In this document: positions 7,432 to 17,008 of the stretch, piece by piece
Numbering within the stretch: position 1 is the stretch's first letter
How the letters are laid out: each line of letters begins with the position of its first letter
Assembly: GCA_029210945.1 (NCBI GenBank)
Contig: JARGGH010000028.1
Coordinates: forward strand, 1-35,617
Source: Anaerolineales bacterium
GTDB lineage: Bacteria; Chloroflexota; Anaerolineae; Anaerolineales; E44-bin32
Direction of reading: 5' to 3'
Length of the DNA: 35,617 nt
Translations under genes and position numbers: made by a program
The notes under the pieces: model-generated
Told to the model about the DNA's origin: nothing
Database searches by the model: none
The model's input: only the letters and a program-made list of their open reading frames with translations

Positions 7432-8037
7432 TCAGGAAGCGAAACGTTTAGCGACTTCTCCCCAATTCACGACGTTCCACCAGGCTTCAATGTAATCGGG
7501 TCTGCGGTTCTGATAGTTCAGATAATAGGCATGTTCCCAAACATCCAGGCCGAGAATCGGTGTCATACCATCCGATAATGGCGAATCCTGGTTGGCGGTT
7601 GACATCACTTTAAGTCCGCCGGAGCCATCCTTCACCAGCCAGGCCCAACCGCTTCCGAAGCGTGAACCCGCCGAATTGGAAAATTCTTCTTTGAACGCGG
7701 CAAAACCACCGAAAGCTCGATCGATCGCCTCGCCCAGCTCACCATCCGGCTCACCGCCGGCTCCGGGAGCCATTACCTTCCAGAACAACGTGTGATTTGC
7801 ATGCCCGCCGCCATTGTTGCGAACCGCGGTTCGAATCGCGTCGGGTATCACTCCTAGATCTGCGAGCAGAGCCTCGACCGGTTTGCCCTGCAGATCTGGA
7901 TACCCCTCGAGAGCGGCGTTCGTCTTTGCAACATAACCGGCATGGTGTTTCGAATGGTGGATTTCCATCGTGCGCGCATCGATATATGGCTCCAATGCGT
8001 CATATGGATAATCCAACTTCGGAAGTTCAAAAGCCAT
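7432..8037 (-). CDS. sodA: Superoxide dismutase, Mn-type
   Basis: 201 aa, normal length for Fe/Mn superoxide dismutases, which convert superoxide to hydrogen peroxide and oxygen. The four metal ligands are visible: H27 (in EIHHSKHH), H82 (ANHTLFW), D165 and H169 (DVWEHAYY). The NNGGGHANH stretch with Gly near 78 and the Gln in ANQDSP (Q150) are the pattern of Mn-preferring enzymes; metal choice is inferred from this. No signal peptide, so cytoplasmic. AGGAG lies six bases before the ATG. A strong promoter and a leader of about 90 bases precede it. Its presence suggests exposure to oxygen even if the organism ferments. Confidence 0.95.
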   Translation of the reverse strand: MAFELPKLDYPYDALEPYIDARTMEIHHSKHHAGYVAKTNAALEGYPDLQGKPVEALLADLGVIPDAIRTAVRNNGGGHANHTLFWKVMAPGAGGEPDGELGEAIDRAFGGFAAFKEEFSNSAGSRFGSGWAWLVKDGSGGLKVMSTANQDSPLSDGMTPILGLDVWEHAYYLNYQNRRPDYIEAWWNVVNWGEVAKRFAS

Positions 8038-8073
8038 TGTGTACTCCTTTTAATCCCTTGGCGAACAAGTCAT

Positions 8074-8116
8074 GGTTGACCCTCCCAGACAATTCCAGTA
8101 GGATCGGGTTGACCCG
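8074..8116. repeat. Direct repeat GGTTGACCC in sod / transporter intergenic region
   Basis: GGTTGACCC occurs at 8074-8082 and 8107-8115, 33 bases apart (about three helical turns). The second copy sits inside the near-palindrome CGGGTTGACCCG (8105-8116). Plus-strand TTGACC (8076-8081) is also 17 bases from TAGGAT (8099-8104), a possible promoter for the EamA gene. Confidence 0.45.
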
Positions 8117-8134
8117 GAATGGCTACCTAATGAG

Positions 8135-8164
8135 ATTCTATTCGGCGCGTCACCGCTTTGTCAA
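8135..8164 (-). promoter_or_regulatory. Promoter of superoxide dismutase gene
   Basis: Minus strand TTGACA (8164-8159), 18-base spacer, TAGAAT (8140-8135). The -35 matches consensus fully and the -10 in five of six bases. Confidence 0.7.
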
Positions 8165-8206
8165 GAAATCCTGACCGGCCGGCAATCTTCGACGAGGGCC
8201 AATCCG

Positions 8207-9160
8207 TTGAAAACAGACCCCTATCCCAGAATCCCGCCGCCGGTCGCCGTTGTGATCGGCATCCTCGCCGCTTCGACGTCGTCGATCCTGATCCGATTCG
8301 CTCAAACCGATGCGAGCAGCCTGGTAATTGCAGCTTACAGATTATGTTTCGCAAGTCTGATCCTGGTTCCATTCATGCTGCGCCAACCCAGAGCCGCATG
8401 GCCCGCGGGAAAGCGCGTCTGGTGGCTCGGAATGCTCTCCGGGTTTTTCCTCGCTGCTCACTTCGTAACCTGGATCTCCTCGCTCGAGTACACATCAGTC
8501 GCCAGTTCCGTCGTACTTGTCCAAACCGCGCCTCTCTTCGTCGCCATCCTATCGCCGCTCTTCCTCAAAGAAGCTCCTTCCCCACGTGTATGGCTCGGGC
8601 TGGTGATCGCATTTACAGGTGGAATCCTGATCGCCTTTGGTGACTCATGCTCACTGCAGAATGGTGTCGCATGCCCCCCGCTCTCAGAGCTGTTGGACGG
8701 CAGCGCCCTGCAGGGTGACGCCCTTGCGCTGATCGGCGGGTTCGCAGGTGCTGCTTATTTGATGATCGGCAGGGACCTGCGTTCTAGACTTGACCTGGTT
8801 CCCTACGTGAGCATCGTCTACGGATCGGCTGCGATTATGCTGCTAACCTGGGCGATCCTGTCTGGAGAACAATTGCTAGGATATCGATGGGTTACTTACG
8901 GTTGGTTCTTGCTTCTGGCTCTTTTCCCCCAACTCCTGGCCCACACGACATACAATTGGGCATTAAAATATATGCCTGCCACGTCCGTATCATTAAGCCT
9001 GCTCGGAGAGCCGATATCTGCCGCGATTCTTGCCTGGGTTCTGCTGAATGAGACGATCCCGTTCCTGCGTATTCTCGGTGGGATCGTCGTATTAGCAGGC
9101 ATCCTGCTTGCCGTATTTCGCGCCCCGCGTAGGGCCACGCAAAGCCCGATCCGCGAGTAG
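8207..9160 (+). CDS. EamA/DMT-family transporter
   Basis: 317 aa, about ten membrane helices in two EamA repeats (roughly residues 10-145 and 168-305). The repeats carry the usual late-helix pattern, for example SLLGEPISAAILAWVLLNE in the second half. Members export or import small metabolites, often amino acids, but sequence does not give the substrate. The start is TTG at 8207, chosen because GAGGG (8194-8198) lies eight bases upstream and the helix begins shortly after. A loop between about residues 145 and 165 carries two cysteines. Transcribed away from sod; the small zinc-ribbon gene follows 33 bases downstream and may share its transcript. Confidence 0.88.
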   Translation: MKTDPYPRIPPPVAVVIGILAASTSSILIRFAQTDASSLVIAAYRLCFASLILVPFMLRQPRAAWPAGKRVWWLGMLSGFFLAAHFVTWISSLEYTSVASSVVLVQTAPLFVAILSPLFLKEAPSPRVWLGLVIAFTGGILIAFGDSCSLQNGVACPPLSELLDGSALQGDALALIGGFAGAAYLMIGRDLRSRLDLVPYVSIVYGSAAIMLLTWAILSGEQLLGYRWVTYGWFLLLALFPQLLAHTTYNWALKYMPATSVSLSLLGEPISAAILAWVLLNETIPFLRILGGIVVLAGILLAVFRAPRRATQSPIRE

Positions 9161-9193
9161 AATATAGTTATCGATGGAAAGGAATATGAACTG

Positions 9194-9385
9194 ATGCAAA
9201 TTCGATGTTACCGTTGCAATTGGAGTTTCGCCTTAAAGAAAGAAGAGATCGCTTTCGCACTCGAAGCGCTCGAGGAAAATCAAGGCAGTCACTATGATGT
9301 TCGCTGCCCGCGCTGCCGCCACACGAACCGCGTTTCGCTCGAACAGCTTAAGCAAGCAGCACCGCGAACTGAAGAGGAAGAGTAA
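9194..9385 (+). CDS. Small zinc-ribbon protein
   Basis: 63 aa. Two CxxC knuckles, CYRC (residues 5-8) and CPRC (about 38-41), separated by a charged helix and followed by a basic then acidic tail. This is a typical single zinc ribbon and likely binds nucleic acid or protein, but no specific function can be assigned. AAAGGA lies upstream of the ATG with room for initiation. It follows the transporter gene closely and ends convergent to the DUF3558-like gene. Confidence 0.75.
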   Translation: MQIRCYRCNWSFALKKEEIAFALEALEENQGSHYDVRCPRCRHTNRVSLEQLKQAAPRTEEEE

Positions 9386-9483
9386 CAACCCGATGCCTGG
9401 ATCTTGACTCCTCCCGTCAACTTGCGGTCAATCTCATTTTTCAGAAAACCGACCCTATCAGGTCACATCCACTTCCGGGGTTG

Positions 9484-10113
9484 TTATTCGAAGAGCTCCT
9501 TCAATGCCGTGACGGCAATCGCGCGGGCAGCCTGGAAGGCATCCTCGTCATTCTCTGAAAATACGAGTACACGCAGATAGACATCGGCACTGCGAACATG
9601 TAATCCGCTCCAGATCTCCGAACTCGTGCCTCCCCAGAACGCTTCGTCCTCAATGCCGCTAACATCCACGATGCCCCGATCCTCTACTCGTCTTCCCCGG
9701 TAGAGTTCGGCTACATCATAATCATTCTGGACCAGAACCGGGTCCATTGCTTGTTCAAAAACAACATCGATGACGACCAGACGTTCATCGTTATCGTCCG
9801 GATCAGTGAATACACAGAGCTTCTCACCGACGGTGTTATCGAGATTTTCGGAACGCGGTGGGCTCAACTCGCGTCCGATGACATCCTCAACCTCAGCCTG
9901 TTCTACCAGGGAACAGGGGTCGACAGGATCGGTGCTGGAATCGCGCGACGGCAATCTGAACAGCGGTCCGGCCTGAAAATCGCCTGATGCGCCCTCCGGA
10001 CGCAGGAGGCTCGTCGGCTGGCGGCTGGCAAAAAACAACAAGACCACGCTTGCCATCAGGATGATGACGATTAATGGCAGCAACCACCGCGGTGAACTTT
10101 CATTTTCTGTCAT
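9484..10113 (-). CDS. Membrane-anchored extracytoplasmic protein, DUF3558-like
   Basis: 209 aa. A short polar N-terminus, one membrane helix (about residues 10-29), then an exported domain. The exported part begins PCSLVEQAEVEDVIG and has a second cysteine in KLCVFTDP. A Cys followed by a Leu-rich helix with GxxL, then a second Cys before a Trp/Phe-Thr, is the layout of DUF3558-type lipoproteins of actinobacteria, though here the anchor is a helix and not a lipobox. The similarity is my reading of the pattern and is weak. Monocistronic, minus strand; a TACAAT (10158-10153) upstream may be its -10 box. Confidence 0.75.
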   Translation of the reverse strand: MTENESSPRWLLPLIVIILMASVVLLFFASRQPTSLLRPEGASGDFQAGPLFRLPSRDSSTDPVDPCSLVEQAEVEDVIGRELSPPRSENLDNTVGEKLCVFTDPDDNDERLVVIDVVFEQAMDPVLVQNDYDVAELYRGRRVEDRGIVDVSGIEDEAFWGGTSSEIWSGLHVRSADVYLRVLVFSENDEDAFQAARAIAVTALKELFE

Positions 10114-10204
10114 CGATCATCTCTCCAGCCAAATCAGGGTAGTCATGATCCTATTGTAGTCGTCACGTATGGCCCGCGCTATGCCACCAGGGTCACATGC
10201 ACCT

Positions 10205-11386
10205 TCACGCGCCAGGGGAGGAGCGCGTGCGACCGGAAGCATGCATCCAGATCGAGCCAATCGTCGACAAGAGCATAATCCCGCCCAGCACGATGAAAAG
10301 AAGCTGGAATCCGAACTTATCAGCGATCCAGCCGCTGAAAAATGCCCCGATAGATCCGCTGGCAAACGTAAATCCGAGCACCAGACCGGAAGCGACCCCT
10401 GATTTTCCCGGCAGCAAGCGCTGGGCGAGGACGACAAGAATGCTGTGTGAGGCACCGATGAATGCCCCCGCAAAAAGAGTGACCATGATCAAGAGCCAGG
10501 TAGCAGAAATTTTCCCATAGAAGAAGAGCGGCAAGCAAGCCAGGAATAATGAAATTGTCATCACGTACCGGTCTCCGAAACGGTCAGCAAGCCATGCGCC
10601 CAGAATCCCGCCGAATGCCGACCCACCCATATAGAGTGCCGATACGGGTCCGAAAACACCCGGCCTGAATCCAAGATCCTGGAGGTATTTTGGGAGGAAT
10701 GTCATCATCGACATCTGTGTCCAGGATCTCGAAAAAATGGTCATGACGAATGGAACAATATATGACCACCTCACAGAAACAATCGGTGGTGGGGTTTGTC
10801 TTTCTAGCAGAGCTGAGAACCCTTCGGCGCCTACCTCGATTCTGGGGAGCATATAGAAGCCCACGGGCAGGATCAGGATGAAAAGCAGGAACAAGCCCAT
10901 CGGCCCCCACTGATCAATCAACGGTCCGCCCAGCGCCGGGCCGAGAAATAACCCCCCTTGTCCGAAAAAGAAGAAGAACGAAGCGGCGGTCGTCTCCATA
11001 CGGGCGAGATGTATCCGGCCACGCTCCGTCGCCTCTGCCGTCGCAGCCGGGTGATACGCTCCTGAACCGAAGGCGGCCAACACGAGGAAGACGAGCGCCG
11101 CTGGACCCTGAATTGAGAGTGCGAAAGAGAAGCAGACCACCATCCAGGCCAGCCCGCTGGTGGCGACCAGCCGATTGCCGATGCGGTCAGCGAGCATGCC
11201 AAAAAGCGGTTGAGAAAGTGATCCACTGAGGCTGTAGATCGTGCTCACCAAACCGATCAGGGAGTTGCTCAGTCCAAGTGGGATGCTCAACACAGCAAGC
11301 AATAGCGGGTGCTGGCTATTTAACAGGTCGATGGATAGATGAGAGAGGGCCGTCGCCCTAAAAGCACGATCCTTGAGCAGGCTCAT
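10205..11386 (-). CDS. Major facilitator superfamily transporter (Fsr-like)
   Basis: 393 aa, about 12 membrane helices. The helix 2-3 loop has the MFS signature FGMLADRIGNR, and the region SLSQPLFG...GSGAYHPAATAEA resembles the fosmidomycin-resistance (Fsr) branch of efflux proteins. The substrate is not known. The ATG overlaps the nadD stop as ATGA (11383-11386), so it is translationally coupled to nadD and obg. That coupling is odd for an efflux pump and may be simple operon drift. The longer C-terminal tail is basic. Confidence 0.9.
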   Translation of the reverse strand: MSLLKDRAFRATALSHLSIDLLNSQHPLLLAVLSIPLGLSNSLIGLVSTIYSLSGSLSQPLFGMLADRIGNRLVATSGLAWMVVCFSFALSIQGPAALVFLVLAAFGSGAYHPAATAEATERGRIHLARMETTAASFFFFFGQGGLFLGPALGGPLIDQWGPMGLFLLFILILPVGFYMLPRIEVGAEGFSALLERQTPPPIVSVRWSYIVPFVMTIFSRSWTQMSMMTFLPKYLQDLGFRPGVFGPVSALYMGGSAFGGILGAWLADRFGDRYVMTISLFLACLPLFFYGKISATWLLIMVTLFAGAFIGASHSILVVLAQRLLPGKSGVASGLVLGFTFASGSIGAFFSGWIADKFGFQLLFIVLGGIMLLSTIGSIWMHASGRTRSSPGA

Positions 11387-11976
11387 CGATAAAGTTTGTT
11401 AACCTGGATGTATTCAGCCACGTCAGGGAGCAAAAAATAGCGATACGCATCGCCTGCCCGGACGCGCCTCCGGATTTCGCGCCCGGAGATCTCGAGGACC
11501 GGCGCCTCGACAAACGTCAGTTTCGCCTTCAAGCCGGGGATCTGCTTTTCCAGCATGTCCAGGTCGATTTCAGCACCCTTACGGTCCATCACGGCGAGCC
11601 GGTCGCACGCCTCGACAAATGCCCCGGGCGTATGCCAGGTCGGAAGATCTCTCAGCGAATCTGCCCCCATCAGATAGGTGAAGCGTTCTCCGGGATATCG
11701 TTCCCGCATCCAGGCCATCGTCCCGACCGCGTAATGAGGAGGTTCCCGGTCAAGATCAGCCCTGGACAGTTCGAAATGCCGGTCGCCCTGGATGACGTAT
11801 GCGACCATCGCCAGGCGATGCTCGACAGCCGAGTGTGGCTGTTCTGTCTTATGGGGAGGTTGAGCGGTAAGAACCCAGAGCACGGTCCTGAGGTCCAGCA
11901 CGTGACGGGCCTCATCCGCCAACACTGCGTGCGCCAGATGGGGTGGATCAAATGTGCCGCCGAAGACGCCGATCAT
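11383..11976 (-). CDS. nadD: Nicotinate-nucleotide adenylyltransferase
   Basis: 197 aa, usual length. It adenylates nicotinate mononucleotide to deamido-NAD in NAD synthesis. The nucleotidyltransferase signature GVFGGTFDPPHLAH is at the N-terminus, and ISGREIRRRV near residue 165 replaces the usual ISSTxIR. The ATG at 11976 overlaps the obg stop codon as ATGA and is preferred over an in-frame ATG nine bases upstream. The obg-nadD order is common in bacteria, but the usual next gene, rsfS, is replaced by the MFS gene. Next door is rex, whose product senses the NADH/NAD ratio; this may be chance. Confidence 0.95.
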   Translation of the reverse strand: MIGVFGGTFDPPHLAHAVLADEARHVLDLRTVLWVLTAQPPHKTEQPHSAVEHRLAMVAYVIQGDRHFELSRADLDREPPHYAVGTMAWMRERYPGERFTYLMGADSLRDLPTWHTPGAFVEACDRLAVMDRKGAEIDLDMLEKQIPGLKAKLTFVEAPVLEISGREIRRRVRAGDAYRYFLLPDVAEYIQVNKLYR

Positions 11977-13235
11977 AATACCCATTCCAGTTCATACTCG
12001 CCGATCCTCACCGTATCGCCTGACTGGACCCCGGCTTCAAGCAAGGCTTGTTCGATGCCTAGATGCGCCAGCAAACCCTGGAATCGTCGCACGGCTTCAT
12101 CGTATTCCCAGTAAGTCATATCGGCGGCCCTTTCGACAGCTTTCCCCCTTATGCGCCAGGCACCGTCCGTCTCCAGTTCCACACTGAACTCCTCAATCTC
12201 GGGCTCGGGCCGGTAGACCGGCAATTCCTCGTCGTCCGGCCGCTTCTCTTCCAGACCGCCTAACAGTTGATATGCCGCCCAGAGCAGTTCCCGCAAGCCT
12301 TCACGCGCCAGGGCGGACACTTCGAGGACATCGTAGCCGCGCTGCTTGAACGCCTCCCTTAACGCTGGCAGCTGTTCCCGCACCTGCGGTAAATCGATCT
12401 TATTGATCGCAACAAGCTGAGGTTTTTGAGCTAGCCGGTCATCGAAGAGCGCGAGTTCTGTGTTTATCTGCGAGAAATCTGCCAGCGGATCCTGTGCGCT
12501 TCCGTCAACCATGTGGATCAGGACCTTTGTGCGCTGGACATGGCGCAGAAAGGCAAACCCGAGGCCGACGCCGGCGTGAGCGCCCTCGATGATGCCAGGA
12601 ATATCGGCGAGCACCATCGTCGCATCGATTTCCAGCTCAACCACACCCAGGTTTGGCGCCAGCGTCGTGAAAGGGTAAGCTGCGATTTTTGGTTTAGCGT
12701 TTGTGACAGACGCCAGGAACGTAGATTTTCCGGCGTTTGGAACACCGATGATGCCCACATCCGCGACCAGGCGGAGCTCCAGCTCAATCCACTTCTCTTC
12801 GCCCGGCGCGCCTTTCTCAGCCATGCGCGGCGCCTGGTTGCGGGAAGTCGCATAGCGGGCATTGCCACGTCCGCCGCGGCCTCCACGGGCTATGACAAGT
12901 TCTTGTCCCGCCTCGACGAGATCCCCAAGGATCGCCCCGTCCTCGTTGCGGACGATCGTTCCCGGAGGGACGGGGATGCGCACATCTTCTGCGCTGCGAC
13001 CGGTCTTGTTGCTCCCCCCACCCGGACGGCCTTCATCTGCACGAAAATGGCGTTGTCGTCTAAAGGTGGAAAGGGTGTTCTTTTTCGGATCCACGAACAG
13101 AACGACATCACCTCCGCGGCCGCCATCCCCACCGTCAGGACCGCCGCGCGGTACGAATTTTTCCTTCCGAAAATGGACCGCACCATCGCCACCTTTGCCT
13201 GAAGAGACGAAAATGCGGGCTTCATCAATGAACAT
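11973..13235 (-). CDS. obg: GTPase Obg/CgtA
   Basis: 420 aa. N-terminal glycine-rich Obg fold (1-157) with repeated GGDGG-type segments; GTPase domain with P-loop GVPNAGKST (164-172), DIPG (211-214) and NKID (278-281). The C-terminal OCT domain (from about 345) ends in a [12 protein letters not shown] motif. Obg acts in 50S ribosome maturation and stress control. The frame is open far upstream to 13397, but [10 protein letters not shown] is the conserved family start, so 13235 is used. A minus-strand TATAAT at 13280-13275 is a likely -10 box. It is divergent from rex, and the shared 148-base gap holds a Rex-operator-like site. Confidence 0.96.
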   Translation of the reverse strand: MFIDEARIFVSSGKGGDGAVHFRKEKFVPRGGPDGGDGGRGGDVVLFVDPKKNTLSTFRRQRHFRADEGRPGGGSNKTGRSAEDVRIPVPPGTIVRNEDGAILGDLVEAGQELVIARGGRGGRGNARYATSRNQAPRMAEKGAPGEEKWIELELRLVADVGIIGVPNAGKSTFLASVTNAKPKIAAYPFTTLAPNLGVVELEIDATMVLADIPGIIEGAHAGVGLGFAFLRHVQRTKVLIHMVDGSAQDPLADFSQINTELALFDDRLAQKPQLVAINKIDLPQVREQLPALREAFKQRGYDVLEVSALAREGLRELLWAAYQLLGGLEEKRPDDEELPVYRPEPEIEEFSVELETDGAWRIRGKAVERAADMTYWEYDEAVRRFQGLLAHLGIEQALLEAGVQSGDTVRIGEYELEWVL

Positions 13236-13274
13236 CGCTTGTGCCAGCACCTTTAATTTATACCCAACAGCGCA

Positions 13275-13280
13275 ATTATA
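13275..13280 (-). promoter_or_regulatory. Candidate -10 box for the obg operon
   Basis: TATAAT on the minus strand, 39 bases before the obg ATG. No clear -35 box is seen. Confidence 0.4.
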
Positions 13281-13304
13281 CCCGCCGATTAGTCTGCGGC
13301 CCCT

Positions 13305-13323
13305 TTGTGAAAAATGTTTGCAA
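13305..13323. promoter_or_regulatory. Rex-operator-like site in the rex/obg gap
   Basis: TTGTGAAAAATGTTTGCAA. The left half TTGTGAA is a perfect Rex half-site; the right half TTTGCAA matches TTCACAA in five of seven bases, with a five-base spacer instead of four. It overlaps the rex -35 region, as expected for autorepression. Confidence 0.4.
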
Positions 13324-13346
13324 TGCCCGCCTAAATATGCTAGATT
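13318..13346 (+). promoter_or_regulatory. Promoter of rex
   Basis: TTGCAA (13318-13323), 17-base spacer, TAGATT (13341-13346) with TGC before it (extended -10). The leader to the ATG at 13384 is about 30 bases. Confidence 0.55.
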
Positions 13347-13383
13347 TGGTCGGTCTAGTCCATTCCTATCTCGGGAGAAGTAT

Positions 13384-14007
13384 ATGAACCCATCCAAGGT
13401 CCCTGATATCGTTATTGGCCGCCTGCCTCTTTACCTCCGTGCACTGACTCAAATGGCGCAGGACGGGAAGGAGATCACGTCCTCCCAGGAGTTGGGCGGT
13501 GAATTAGGGATCTCTTCAGCGCAGATCCGTAAGGATCTTTCTCAATTTGGTGAGTTTGGTAAACAGGGCACCGGCTACAATATCGAGTTCCTGGCAGACC
13601 AATTGAAGCGCATCCTGCACCTGGATCAGATCTGGGATGTCGCGCTGATTGGTGCAGGTGACCTCGGCACCGCGATCGCCAATTACGGCGGTTTCATCGA
13701 CCGCGGCTTCCGCATCCGCAGCGTGTATGACAATGACCCCTCAAAAATTGGAACATGGGCTGGCGCTTACGAGGTCCACTCTGTCGATCAGCTTGAGAAA
13801 GACCTGCGTGACATGGGGATTAAGATCGTCATGCTGGCCGTTCCCGCCTCGCACGCTCAGGAAGTGACCGAGCGCCTCATCGCAGCCGATGTGAAAGCAA
13901 TTTTGTGCTACGCCCCGATATCGCTTTCCGTGCCAGATTCGGTAAAGGTCCAATATATTGACCCGGTCCTTCACCTGCAGCACATGACCTTCTATCTATC
14001 TAAATGA
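13384..14007 (+). CDS. rex: Redox-sensing transcriptional repressor Rex
   Basis: 207 aa, normal length. N-terminal winged helix (about 5-80) with PLYLRAL and the recognition region [22 protein letters not shown] (44-65), then a Rossmann domain with G90-A-G92-D-L-G95. Rex binds NAD and NADH and leaves DNA when NADH is high, releasing fermentation and respiration genes. The frame extends far upstream, but the family start [15 protein letters not shown] at 13384 follows GGGAGAAG. It is the only dedicated DNA-binding repressor in the window. Candidate sites lie at its own promoter and at the atp promoter. A bidirectional terminator follows. Confidence 0.97.
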   Translation: MNPSKVPDIVIGRLPLYLRALTQMAQDGKEITSSQELGGELGISSAQIRKDLSQFGEFGKQGTGYNIEFLADQLKRILHLDQIWDVALIGAGDLGTAIANYGGFIDRGFRIRSVYDNDPSKIGTWAGAYEVHSVDQLEKDLRDMGIKIVMLAVPASHAQEVTERLIAADVKAILCYAPISLSVPDSVKVQYIDPVLHLQHMTFYLSK

Positions 14008-14026
14008 TCCCTGCAATCCAGGCATG

Positions 14027-14056
14027 AAAAAACCCACGCCGATGGCGTGGGTTTTT
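14027..14056. terminator. Bidirectional terminator between rex and the mreB-like gene
   Basis: AAAAAACCCACGCC (14027-14040), loop GAT, GGCGTGGGTTTTT (14044-14056). The U-tract is good on both strands, so it can end rex transcripts and the atp-mreB operon. Confidence 0.92.
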
Positions 14057-14081
14057 ATTTCCATGCAACGAAATGGATGAT

Positions 14082-15089
14082 CTATACCGCCGGCAAGCTG
14101 CGCCGCAAGCGGTCAAGCATCGTCAACCCGCGTGCGGCTCCGATCGCGGTACAAGCCACGGGCTCGTCCGCCAGATAAGCCGGGACGCTTGTCTCCTGCA
14201 TCAGCCATTTATCCATCCCGCGCAGCAATGCTCCCCCACCGCAGATGACCATCCCCCGATCGATGATATCGGATGCCAGTTCAGGCGGAGTTTTCTCAAG
14301 CACGTTGCGGATCGAGACCGCCATCAACTGCAGCGTCTCTTGAAGCGCTTCGACGATCTCGCTGGTCGTCAACGTCACGGGTTTGGGCAGCCCTGTCACT
14401 TGATCCTGTCCCTGAAGTTCGATCGAGCGATCCTCATCCTGTGGAATGGCGGCGCCCACGCGGATCTTCGCTTGTTCAGCGGTGCGTGGTCCGATGATCA
14501 GACCATACTTCTTGCGGACATAAGAACTGATCGCTTCATCGAGCTTTATGCCTCCGATGCGGGTCGCGTCCGCTGCGACGATCCCGCTCATCGCCATGAC
14601 CGCCGCCTGTGTGACACCCCCGCCAAGGTTGACGACCATATTCCCAGAGGGGGTAGCGATCGGGAGACCAACCCCGATGGCGGCAGCCAGTGGCTGCTGG
14701 ATGAGGTACACATCGCGACTCCCTGATTGGATCGTTGCCTCGTGCACGGCGCGCGTTTCCACGCTGGTCGCGCCCAACGGGACCGTGATCATCACACGCG
14801 GCTTAAACAATCGAGCCGGTCCTGAGACTTGCTCGATAAAGTGTCCCAACATCCGGTGGGTAATCTCAAAATCAGCGATCACACCATCCCGCAGGGGACG
14901 CGCCACCTCGATGGACTCCGGCACTCGCCCGTCCATATCGTTTGCCGCATGACCGACATCAACAATCTTTAACTCTTCAATATCGATGGCGACAACGGTC
15001 GGTTCATGCAGAACGATCTCGCCACCTTCACAGATCAGCGTATTGACCGTTCCGAGGTCAATACCGAGATCTTTGCCAAAGAGCGCCAT
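14082..15089 (-). CDS. MreB-like actin homologue with altered catalytic residues
   Basis: 335 aa, the full MreB length and fold. Phosphate loop 1 IDLGTVNTL (10-18), RPLRDGVIADFE (64-75), GNMVV (149-153) and the adenosine motif GGGALLRGMD are recognisable. MreB polymerises on the membrane and guides wall growth. Unusually, the residues that do ATP chemistry in MreB are changed: the EEP motif is QQP (Q131, Q132); the DIGGGTTE loop is NLGGGVTQ (N154, V159, Q161); and the GGDxxDE motif is GGIKLDE (I181). It could therefore bind nucleotide without normal hydrolysis. The start lies one base after the atpC stop (TGATATG), so it is coupled to the F1 operon. No mreC or mreD is nearby. Being a second, divergent paralogue is inference. 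Confidence 0.9.
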   Translation of the reverse strand: MALFGKDLGIDLGTVNTLICEGGEIVLHEPTVVAIDIEELKIVDVGHAANDMDGRVPESIEVARPLRDGVIADFEITHRMLGHFIEQVSGPARLFKPRVMITVPLGATSVETRAVHEATIQSGSRDVYLIQQPLAAAIGVGLPIATPSGNMVVNLGGGVTQAAVMAMSGIVAADATRIGGIKLDEAISSYVRKKYGLIIGPRTAEQAKIRVGAAIPQDEDRSIELQGQDQVTGLPKPVTLTTSEIVEALQETLQLMAVSIRNVLEKTPPELASDIIDRGMVICGGGALLRGMDKWLMQETSVPAYLADEPVACTAIGAARGLTMLDRLRRSLPAV

Positions 15090-15090
15090 A

Positions 15091-15546
15091 TCAGGCTCCT
15101 TCGTCGGAGCGTTCTTGGACAGTTGATGGGCGTGATCGTCGTCTGTAGCGACTGGCAGCTTCTATGCGGAGCTTTGAACGCTGCAGGGCAGCCTGGATGC
15201 GCAGATATTCGTCCGTATCCGGCGGTGGACCTTCCTTCAGGTAGCGTTCAGCACGCTCCTTGGCCTCCTCAGCCCGGGTGAGATCGATTTCATCGATCCG
15301 TTCACCGACATCGGCCAGGACGGTCACCAAGTCCGGTCGGACTTCAAGGATTCCACCCGCGATCGTGAAAATATCCTCCTCGCCCCGGTAGCGCACACAC
15401 AGAAGCCCAAAGTCCAGATTGGTCAGCAACGGCGCGTGGTTTGGGAGGATCCCCAGTTCGCCCTCGACACCCGGCGCGATCACGACGTCGGCGGGGCCTT
15501 CGAAGAGCGATTTGTCCTGGGTTACGATTTCACAACGGATGGGCAT
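15091..15546 (-). CDS. atpC: ATP synthase F1 epsilon subunit
   Basis: 151 aa. N-terminal beta-sandwich (about 1-85) with the family segment GELGILPNHAPLLT, then a two-helix C-terminal region (about 90-140) ending in a basic, polar tail somewhat longer than usual. It couples F1 to the c-ring and can brake ATP hydrolysis. The start is 19 bases after the atpD stop; the mreB-like gene follows after one base. Confidence 0.94.
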   Translation of the reverse strand: MPIRCEIVTQDKSLFEGPADVVIAPGVEGELGILPNHAPLLTNLDFGLLCVRYRGEEDIFTIAGGILEVRPDLVTVLADVGERIDEIDLTRAEEAKERAERYLKEGPPPDTDEYLRIQAALQRSKLRIEAASRYRRRSRPSTVQERSDEGA

Positions 15547-15565
15547 AGACCTTCTCCGGGTTTAC

Positions 15566-16984
<1,419 letters not shown>

Positions 16985-17008
16985 TCATTCCATCTATTCG
17001 ATGATCGC

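Noticed and set aside
12862..13383. Upstream extension of the rex frame through the obg start region
   Set aside because: Antisense to obg; the conserved Rex start, Shine-Dalgarno and promoter all point to 13384.
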